A model generated the notes under the pieces. It ran no database searches, was not told the origin of the DNA, and saw only the letters and a program-made list of their open reading frames with translations. Shown piece after piece: positions 55,497 through 64,000 of a DNA stretch of 64,000 bases (positions within the stretch are counted from its first letter, which is position 1; each line of letters opens with the position of its first letter). The DNA is taken from positions 18,903,001 to 18,967,000 of the forward strand of contig NC_084943.1 in assembly GCF_958298935.1 (NCBI RefSeq), given 5' to 3'. Source of the DNA: Phragmites australis (taxonomy: Eukaryota > Streptophyta > Magnoliopsida > Poales > Poaceae). The translations under genes and the position numbers were made by a program.

Positions 55497-57795
55497 TGTT
55501 AGGAAGAGCAACTTATATTCAATTGTAGCCCTATGAGAGTAATATATAGAGTACACGAGGGAAACTCTAGACTAGAGACTAAGAGATTACAATAATACCC
55601 CTAACTATTATACCCTTAACACCCCCTCCCCCTCAACTACAAGGCATATGCAATAGCGTTGCATTTGGAAGAGGTGACACTAAGTAATAAACTTTGACTA
55701 ATACATCCAAAATCTTATCTATTCAAAGTCGTCGTAGAGTAGAACCTTCATAATCCTATCGAATCAAGCCAAAGAAGTGCTAAGCAAAGCACGAGAGTAT
55801 AATGGTGATGATGACAACAAAAGAATGCCCTTTGATCAAGAATTAGGGATGCAAACAAAAACAGTAAAAATCGGAATTCCGGAGATCGTTTTCGAAGTTT
55901 CCGACCGGAGAAGCCAGAAATGATATTTAAAAAATACAGAAATGGAAACGATAAAACTATGTGAAAACAATAGAGAAAACGATTTAGGCCACTTCCGATC
56001 GTTTTCGAGTTTTTCCGTTTTAGACTGGAAATTTCCAGCGGTAATTCTCGAAATCTGGCCCACAGCCCAGTAGTCTGGGGCTCCAGGCCATCGTGTGGCT
56101 CCTGTGAATCTATGACCCATTGTCCGACTTCGATGGTCCTAGTGTCCGACCCATCGTTTGACACTCCAACTCCTGTGAGGACCACTTGATGTTGAATTGT
56201 TGATCGCTAATCTTCATCGCCGCTTGATGTCCTGCCTCCTACTGCATGACATCTCAGATTCTGAGTCAAGTTTTGGATGCATATGAACAGTTGTAGACCA
56301 TAGAAGAAATTGTTCATACATCGAAGACTTGAGTTCAAATTAGATTGGTTCACTGAATCACATCACATGCAGATTAGGACTGAGCAGCATGCGTGTTTTG
56401 AGGTTGCGTTGTGTTCTGTATATGTATGTGTTCTTTTGGATTTTAATTATCGATTCCTGATCGATACCGATATGTTTCCATCCCAATAAAACCGTTTTCG
56501 GTTTTCTCGTATTATCGACGTCGTATTCGTTTCCGACATTATCGTTATCGACTTCATTTCTGAGCAAAAATGTGAAACTGAAAGTGGTTTAGTCCTTTTT
56601 TGATCGTTTTCAAACCGTTTTCATCCCTATCAAGAATCGCAACAAGCGACGAGACGTAGCAAGACAACATACATAAGTTGTAACTAGAAGTACAGAAAGA
56701 TCTAGATGGCTAGGTTGTATCAATAACGACGAGGAAAGGATTAGCAAAACAAAGACAATTTAGCTAACCACAAAAGAAATCGACGAATGGACGAAAGAAT
56801 ATGTGGACTCGCACGGCATAGACGAACTCAAAGAGAGACTTGGACGTGGACTTAGAGGAAAACAAAAACAAAAATAGACGCAACAATAGAATGACTCTAA
56901 TACGGGGCAAAGACGCACAACCTAGCGATAGCACCATCACACGACGAAGCAAAAGCTAGCAGTAGCACCACACACTAGGCAGCCCAACCATTGAAAACAT
57001 GGCCCAAAAGGAAGACCACAAGAGGGCAAAATAGAGCAGCATGACAGTCCATAGTAGGATAGCAGTGCTACTCGACCTAGTAGCGTGTTGTGGTGACAGA
57101 CCAAATCCCTGTAGCTATGTTGAAGCGAGCGATGAAGCGGCGGCACACAAGTTTGTGCAGCTGGATGAAGCCAGCCGGCATGAGGCTGGTCGGCACGGGT
57201 GGAGGACTGTGCGGGGGCAGATCCAGCGCGAAGCACAGAGAGGAGACCCGGGCCGCCGGATGGGAAGGGCGGCCGACGGCGCGTGGGACGCCAGCAGGCC
57301 GACGGCGCCAGCGACAGGTTGGCGCGGGAGGATGGCAGTCAGGCACAGGAGGGTAGTGGACAGTAGAGCCATCCAAACACGGGGAAGCGATGATGGAGGC
57401 AGTGGAACGATAACATGGATGCCTCACACAGATCCAGTCAGGCCCGAGCAGGTGGAGTCGAGCACGATCGTGAACAGTGCCGCTCGACAGACTAGAAGGT
57501 AGTCCTCGACCTTGGAACAGTTTGAACTTGCGTATGGACGGATTGAGGAGCGGACCAAGGCAGTAGATTGGAGCTAGCGAGGAAGAGAAGCTGACGGGAA
57601 GCAGCCGAAACTTAGATCTAAACGGGACGAGTTGCTGCGTCCCGAAAAGAAAAACCTAAATCTAGCTATTATACCATGTTAGGAATAGCAACGTGTATTC
57701 AATAGTAGCCTCATGAGGACAATATATATAGAGTACAAGAGGAAAATCCTAGACTGGAGATTATAATAATATCCTTGACTATTATACCCTTAGCA
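55497..57795 (-). mobile_element. Small non-autonomous LTR retroelement in a CBP60 intron
   Basis: LTRs of 125 bp (55497-55621) and 119 bp (57677-57795) begin TGTTAGGAA and end CCTTAACA/CCTTAGCA. They are flanked by GATAG and GGTAG (a 5-bp duplication with one change). On the minus strand a polypurine tract (GTAGTTGAGGGGGAGGGGG) precedes the left LTR, and a primer site (TGGTATAATAGC) follows the right one, resembling the initiator-Met site. No gag or pol was recognised. It contains a nested hAT element. Confidence 0.75.
55844..56629. mobile_element. Non-autonomous hAT element nested in the LTR element
   Basis: 786 bp with ends TAGGGATGCAAAC and GTTTTCATCCCTA, flanked by an exact 8-bp duplication TCAAGAAT (55836-55843, 56630-56637), the hAT hallmark. 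The interior is rich in CGTTTTCG-like words near both ends. No transposase was seen. Confidence 0.82.
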
Positions 57796-59836
57796 GGTAG
57801 TATCTTAGAGACTTGGACTAACATCAATATATTCATTATCATGTACAATTGTGCACATATAAAGCACTTCTACTTACATTACTGGTTCCAAGGGAAGTGC
57901 TAAATTTCTCCTTTGAATGCCTTGATTCAAATCCTTGACCAGCTGAGGTACTCCCCAGATATGAATTGTGTTGACCTGCCAACAATTGACATCAATGACT
58001 AAACATGCCAAGTTAATACAGCTATGAACGAAATTCACAGAACAAGATGTTACCGTAGTTCAGTATCTGCTGATTTGGCAAACAAGCACTCAATAGGGGA
58101 GTAACCTCATCAGGGAACCTGTTGAGTGGTACAGGACGGTTGTCGACCATCTTATAGTTGTACTGAAGACCATTCATATTCTGATAGGCCTCTTGCTTTA
58201 GTATATCCACTAAATTCTGTTTATGAAGAACACAAAATTATTACTGCACTAGTGAGAAAATCACCAATTTTGAAAAAAGTGAGGAGACAGCACCTTCTCC
58301 ACTTGGTCAAGCTGATCTATGGGCTTGTAACAATCACCAAACTTCACCCCAACAAGCTTATATATTGCATTGAAGAAGAGACAACCATCTTTGTTCTTAA
58401 CTTTGTGCAGATAAAGACGGTCGCCAAGTTTGCACGTCATGGCATGCCCTATGATGGATTTCCATGTTGACCGTGGCATCTTGCTGAAAATCTAGATGTA
58501 GAAAAGCCAATGATCTCAACAAAACTTACATGTCTAGGAATATCATCCGATACTTATTAAGAAAAGAAAGTTAATAGAGCCTTTACCCGTATAAGCTTCT
58601 GTTCATCCTTCATATAAGCCTGTAAGAACTTTTGCACCGTATCAATTCCACTGTTTGACAAGGCCTGGTGGTAAGGACCATTTTTACCGATCTTTTCCAA
58701 ACACCACACTTCATCATCCAGCATCGGAGGGTAGTGCTTTTCAAATCCTGCAAGAAAGGTGAGATGAACATACATGGTGTCAACTCTCAACCCCAAATGA
58801 AGACGGTGCTTCTCTGAAGAAGATTGAATAAGCAATATAAATGTCTGGCAAGTAGGCATACCTTCTACCCTCCGCTCCTTCATGCGAAAAGGTTCAGTGA
58901 CTCCTTCAAGAACTCTCTCTCTCTAGGAGCGTTGACAAGCCTCAACCCCAGCCTGAACTTCTTGGTGCTGGTGAAGCTGGAATTATCAGTAAAGGTTGCG
59001 TTTTCAAGGAAAGCCTCCCCTCCATTGAGCTTCAGTGTCAGATTGCCGGTGAGAAGTTGTGCACTCTTCTCTCGACCGGATACTATGTGCTTGTTAAACT
59101 CTTCAGGCGTCCATAATTCCTCATTTTTAGCATTGAAATTGCCATGGAGGACTACAACTTCAACCTTAACAGAAGAAAGAGGACCAAACCTGACGATGTT
59201 TGTCCGGTTGTTATCCATTCTTTCAACTACAGCCACCTTAATAGCTGTTCCATCATCTGATTCTAATTTCATCATTGTTTAAATGGGTTTCAGATTCTTC
59301 AAGAACATGAGTTGATACCTTGGGCGCTCATTCCAGCCCACTAGTAATCTAGAAATGGATCAAAAAATAGTTTAATTGAGTGCAGTCGTGGAATACACAC
59401 TTTAATATGTGTCTCTGAAGTCTGAACACATGGAAATATTTTGATGCACTTCAATATGTAGCGGTAAGACATCTTTGATCATCAGATAACGTTCATACTT
59501 TTGTCGAATGGAATTTAATTTAGTCATAGAAAAGGAAAAACTTTATGTCTCACCTAGGAGGTGCTGTTGGTGCATTGAGTTGTGTGAATATTGCTTTCTC
59601 TACCTCCTCTGAAACCTGAAAAATGCAAATTTCATATTTCAGAAAAGGGGATAGTTCTAATTTACAAAATCAAATCAAGAAAACTACTCAGATAAATTCC
59701 ACATGTAAACAATAATATATTCTCCTATGAATACCGTAGAATATCACAAATAAATACCGAAATTTTATTGATCTCTTTTTTGAAACAATTGTTCGTTCAA
59801 AGGAATGCATTCCTTCAACAAGATTCAGAGGTTTTG

Positions 59837-62473
59837 TGTCACACGCGTGTTCTCCCAGAAAGAAAAAAAATTCAAAAAATATATATCTCTCTCCCCGTGA
59901 CCCGGCGCTGCTCTCTACTCTGCTCTGCGTCGCGCCGCGCAGCCCGTCCCGTCGTCACGGGTCGTAGGCAATCCTCGCGCCCCACGCGCTCGCCTCTCCT
60001 CGCACCCCGCCCAACCGTCGTGCCCATGCCGTCGCCCCCCTATAAATATGAACACTGCCTCTTCCTCTCCACCCATCAGCACAGTACCACTTCTCCCCCC
60101 ATCCGCACAGTACCACCTCTCTCCCTCACCTCCACTGCCTCCCTCTCTTCCTCTCCGAGCACCGCCACCGCTCCGAAGCCGCTGCCGGTGAGCTCCACCA
60201 CCTTCCCCTCTCTCTCCCTTCCCACCAGGGAACCGTACCTTAGCCCGCCTTGTTTGCCATTGTCGGTCGCCGCTTCTTCGCCGTCATCGGCTAACACCCT
60301 CGCCCCGCCCTCACCTGCCAGATCCACCCCCACCCGGGCAGGATCCAGCCACCGTCGCCTTGTTTCGCTGGTCACCAGAGCCCACAACCGTCCTCCATCG
60401 TTGGCATGCCACCGCCATTCACTGTCGCCCCGTCGCCTCTCTCCCTCTTGCCCTCTCGCTCTCCCCACCGATCTGCCGAGCCGATCCCCTCTCTCCCCCT
60501 TATTTTCTCTCTCTCCCTCACTGACAGGTGGGCTTGGTTGGGCCGCTGAGCCGAGCTGACCCCGAGCCGAGCCGATTTCAAAACCAGAATATTCCAGCAA
60601 TATTCTATCATTTTCCTTTTTCCTGATTTTCTCTCCCGATAAAACTTCCTAAGCTCGTTTCTCCTCCATCCTAACTTCGTTTTCTACGATTCTTCCACCG
60701 ATATTCATCTAAATTCGAGATCTACTCAATCATGTCAATTCCATAATTTTTATAATTTAATTAGTTTTAATATAATCATTTGATTGATTGTTTGTGTGTG
60801 TGCTTTTGTCGTATGTTGTGTTTGTTAGAGGAAGGCGCGTTCGAGGAAGACCCAGAGAATTTGGAGTTTGAAGAAGGAGCAGACGAGGACTTCAACGAAG
60901 ACAAGTCCTACACTGTTGATCATGTTGATCCTATGTTTTCAAATACAACCCGTAGAGCCATTGTTTCAAATTATAGGGATATGCATGCTTAAGTTAATAG
61001 CTGTAATTTTAAAGAATATGCTAATATAGTTATGACATAGCTTGTTTATGCCATACCTTGATATTATCACATTTATTCCGTTGAAACTCTAGAAGGTCCC
61101 CAACATCAACTATGATGATTGTTTGGATGAATGCTTGTTTACTAGCATGCTTAGAATTGATTTGCCCAAAAGAAAGAACCAGGATAATTACATATGTTAA
61201 TCATACCTTTTAAAAATAAATGTGAAGTGTTGTGTGCTTGGTCTGTGTGCATGTGAGATTTTTGTTTCTAGAAAACTCTAGTGTATTGTTGACGGGGGTG
61301 AGTAAGGTATCCCATAAAGGTGGGAACTATCTTGGAGTAAGGTTCGCCTTTATGATGCTCTTGCTGGGAGACACTTGCCTCAGTCGTATAATGACCGGTT
61401 CGTTGTGATATCCTACCTAGTATTCAATCATACAACCACATGACTTGAATGGACAGGACTTGACCCAACCCCTTCAACTTAATTCGGTACCCACTCGGAG
61501 GCCGGTAATGGCAACGGGGACCAAGAGAAGACTTGGGATATTATTAAGGCTATGTCAGAGCCTTGGGATTGCTAAGTGATCCTTCCCGTAGATATTCTAA
61601 GGCCCATGGTATCTTAGTGCCCTATGGGTGGATGTTGTGGCTACGTTGTGAGGATGTTGTGTCTCGTTATGACAGTTTCACCAGTTGCTAAGGTTAGAAT
61701 CTATGCATATCTTATTGGTAAAGTGTACAACCTCTGCAGAGTGTTAAATCTATCCGGATAACTGTGTCCTCGGTCAAGGACATGCTATGGTTTGGTCATA
61801 ATGATTAGCTTTTCAGCGTGAGCACCTCCTTGGCGTGTGAGTGGGCAGTGTGCCCGTGTTTTCAAAAATGGTTGGCTATGTGCCTTGAGTATCCTGGATT
61901 GTGTGTTCATCGACAAAAAGAAGTGTGGGAACCGGTGGGATGGAAGTATCTCCCACAGGGATGACGACCCCAATAAGCTCGACTTATGTGTTATCCTCAA
62001 AAATGCTTTTAAGATAGTCGTTGCAAATTGAACCTTGCATCGAAAACTAGTTTTATGCAAAACCTAAAGACTCTACAACTTTATCCTTGATCTACTTATA
62101 TGCATCTAATGTCTTCCCTTGAGGTAGGATTTGCTGAGTACCTTATGTACTAACTCTTGCTATTTGTGGATTCAGATGATCCAGAGGCCGACTTCGTCGA
62201 AGGTGAAGATGAAGAATAGAAAAGTTGGTTTTGTCTGCACTCAAATTGCCTTTACAGTATGTGTCGCTTTTGTGTTATTTTCGTTGTGTTGTGAGGCTTT
62301 ATTTAATTATGTCTACAGGCATTTATTATAATGAACTCTGTGTTGTCCCCTAATATCATACTTAATCGATGTATATTTATGATATCTACTTTTGTTAGAA
62401 ATATGTGTGTACCAGCTACTGATCCAAGGACTGGTATGAGTTGCACAAGGTGACCCGAAGGAGGGGTCTGACA
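59837..62473 (+). mobile_element. Probable solo LTR of a Ty3/gypsy element in CBP60 intron 2
   Basis: About 2.6 kb, starting TGTCACACG and ending GGGTCTGACA, with TATAAATA at 60041-60048 and a CT-rich, then GC-rich, leader downstream. It sits wholly between the CBP60 exons ending at 62613 and starting at 59615. TTTG flanks both ends, but a clean 5-bp duplication is not visible. The 263-codon frame at 59768-60559 is compositional. Confidence 0.55.
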
Positions 62474-62925
62474 TTTGCAGTATTTACCAAAAACAAGTAC
62501 TGAAAGTTCTCAAAATCAACCAAGCAAGCGCAAATAAAAACGCTTAAAATGCAGAATCACAATCAAGAACCAGATCAAGGGAGTAAAAGGTTTGTGTTGA
62601 CCAAGTCCTTACCACTCTTTGAACCATTGACCCAATCAATACAGGGAACATGCGCATGAATTCCTCCCCAATGATCCCTCTGAACCCAAACAACCTCTCC
62701 ATGGGCCTCTTCCTCCATCTGACCTTCCTGGAACCGAAACCCAAGAATCATGACCTCATAATCAGCTCAAGACCTAGAAAAGCACACATGATCAAGAACC
62801 AAAGCCAATTAAACTCACAAGACAAGTGACTACCACCGCTTCTGAGGCCGGGAAAGCTCGCCAGCGCTGGTGCCGGCGTAGTTGCTGCCGAACCATGGGA
62901 GACGCCTATTGGAAGAAGGAGCCAT

Positions 62926-64000
62926 TGGAGAAGGTGAGGAAGAAAGCAATGGAAGTGGAAGAGTCCATCCACGGGGGAAAGGGGGGTTGATGTAGGGGAG
63001 AGGAGCGAAGGAGGCAAGAAGATGGCGGGAAAGAAGCAGGAACAAGCTGGGAAAGTGCCTTCCTTTCAATATATATCACAGGGCTGCAAGTGTGGAGTGT
63101 TTGAATTGGCAGTCCATCGAAAGGCTTGTAAATGTCGATGGAATGGCTTGGTCTTCTGTTCTCCTGTTCTTGTTTTGTGGCAGTGCGCTAATGGTGTCCT
63201 TTTCAGTTAAGCTGTCAAATACTCAAATGTGGTTTCAACTTTCAAGTACAATTCTGAAAGAGATTTTTGGGGTAATGATATTTTTTTAGAAAACATTTAT
63301 CCTATTATTCGTCAAGTTTGATTAACAAGTCTCGCCTCAGAGACCCTGCCTCTAATCCATCAAATTGTGCATTTTGTTCTCTGATAACTTCGTCACTAAA
63401 TCCCATCGGTCACTTGGCTTATCCGGGAAAAAACAGTTCTTTGCATGAGTTTCAGCAAATCTAAGTCTAATTTAAACATTAAAAGTGAAATTGGATGTAT
63501 ATCTTATCGTTTCCCAGATCTGGAGCATGGAAGATGGGAAGTTTCTGCTTGCAACTAGTGGTGGAAATTCCACAATGACCATGACCTTGACGAATGGATG
63601 ATTGCATCTATTTACAGTCTCGACAACGTTAGGGGCCCGTGCCGTAAAGCTTGATTTGCCAAGCCTTTGACATCGACAAGTGAGGTTCTTACCGACCACG
63701 CACGAACGGGCGCTTGTTCTGCTCGATCCGCGTCAGGACACTGCAATACTTTTGTATCTGAACTTTGTTTGGCACACAGTGTTTTTTTTAAAAAGATTTA
63801 TTAACTTTCATGGTTACATTTAAACTGATATAACTGCACAAGAATTTATCCCAGTCTCTACATAACAAAGATATGCGCAGCCACAATTCCACAAATAGCA
63901 ACACGATACAATCACACAAAAGGCAAATATAACAAGATAAAAATGCATCCATTCCAATGAGACTATTCTGCTTGGGCTTGGATACGGAGTTTAGACTGTC
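62926..64000. other. Upstream region of the CBP60 locus; no other gene recognised
   Basis: The minus-strand sequence upstream of the ATG at 62925 is CT-rich on one strand and has a TATATAT stretch at 63068-63076, a possible TATA box. A short minus-strand open stretch near 63740-63692 ends in a good donor-like GTAAGA and reads LTRIEQNKRPFVRGR. It might be an exon end, but I do not recognise the protein. The last 300 bases are AT-rich and featureless. Confidence 0.35.

Larger units (their letters stand above)
54565..62925 (-). pseudogene. CBP60: CBP60-family calmodulin-binding protein locus, disrupted
   Basis: CBP60 proteins are plant calmodulin-binding, often nuclear DNA-binding regulators of defence. 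Minus-strand exons that join in phase: 62925-62837 (ATG at 62925), 62727-62613, 59615-59554, 59348-58862, 58747-58587, 58491-58294, 58216-58054, 57975-57878, 55478-55185, 55026-54948, 54872-54565. Family hallmarks: WNERPRYQLMFLKNLKPI, FGPLSSVKVEVVVLHGNFNA, NLTLKLNGGEAFLENATFTD, EKHYPPMLDDEVWCLEKIGK and VGVKFGDCYKPIDQLDQVEK. Defects: TAA at 59281-59279 after KPI, a frameshift at the CT run 58913-58924 before VLEGVTEPF, and probably TGA as first codon of the exon at 55026. Start could shift to ATG at 59275, but the frameshift would remain. Two introns hold retroelements. Confidence 0.85.

Noticed and set aside
57041..57502. 153-codon frame inside the small LTR element
   Set aside because: No gag, pol or host domain recognised, and frames are open on both strands in GC-rich DNA. 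Not enough to call a captured gene.
59768..60559. 263-codon serine/proline-rich frame
   Set aside because: It starts before the proposed LTR boundary, crosses the TATA box and a CT-rich leader, and shows no domain. Compositional.

Overview
The window is nuclear DNA from a flowering plant, almost certainly a grass. The evidence is two intron-rich plant genes (a KIN-14 kinesin with a calponin-homology domain, and a CBP60 calmodulin-binding-protein locus) set in a dense field of typical grass transposons: Tat-lineage Ty3/gypsy, SIRE-like and other Ty1/copia elements, a DD39D mariner, hAT copies, Tourist, Stowaway-like and MULE-type MITEs, and a Helitron end. I saw no rRNA, tRNA or CRISPR features and no bacterial-style operons. 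The species cannot be named from sequence alone.

Layout. 1-12.7 kb: two related long LTRs in opposite orientation. The second is split by a 9.1 kb Tat-type gypsy element (2152-11252, duplicated site TTATC), which is old and broken. 12.7-13.5 kb: a Helitron 3' terminus. 13984-19099: a Ty1/copia element whose two 406-bp LTRs read as identical, inserted on the minus strand (duplicated site GGATG). Its polyprotein is split in two by one indel in a run of eight G. 19-25.7 kb: remains of hAT transposons, with a 1.76 kb solo LTR inserted in one (duplicated site CTCAA). 25.8-31.6 kb and 37.5-44.3 kb: diverged copies of a local low-copy repeat, with MITEs. 31.6-37.5 kb: a truncated SIRE-like copia element (LTR, primer site and gag only), then an oppositely oriented LTR. 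39493-44051: a 4.56 kb mariner-like element with matching TIRs, TA flanks and an apparently intact spliced transposase.

47.3-53.8 kb holds the one clearly intact host gene: a 19-exon KIN-14 kinesin (988 residues by my splicing), with a Tourist MITE and an LTR fragment in its introns. One intron within the motor domain has the terminal and branch-site sequences of a U12-type AT-AC intron. Converging on it from the other strand is a CBP60-family locus (62925 to 54565). It keeps nearly all its exons but has an in-frame stop, a frameshift at a CT dinucleotide run and probably a second stop. Its introns carry a probable 2.6 kb solo gypsy LTR and a small non-autonomous LTR element that itself contains a 786-bp hAT element.

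No previously undescribed system of genes is evident. The most notable items are the U12-type intron, the decaying CBP60 locus, the apparently young copia and mariner elements (the mariner has two separate 51-bp minisatellites), and the near-palindromic CACCGGATNNTCCGGTG arrays shared by several LTRs.
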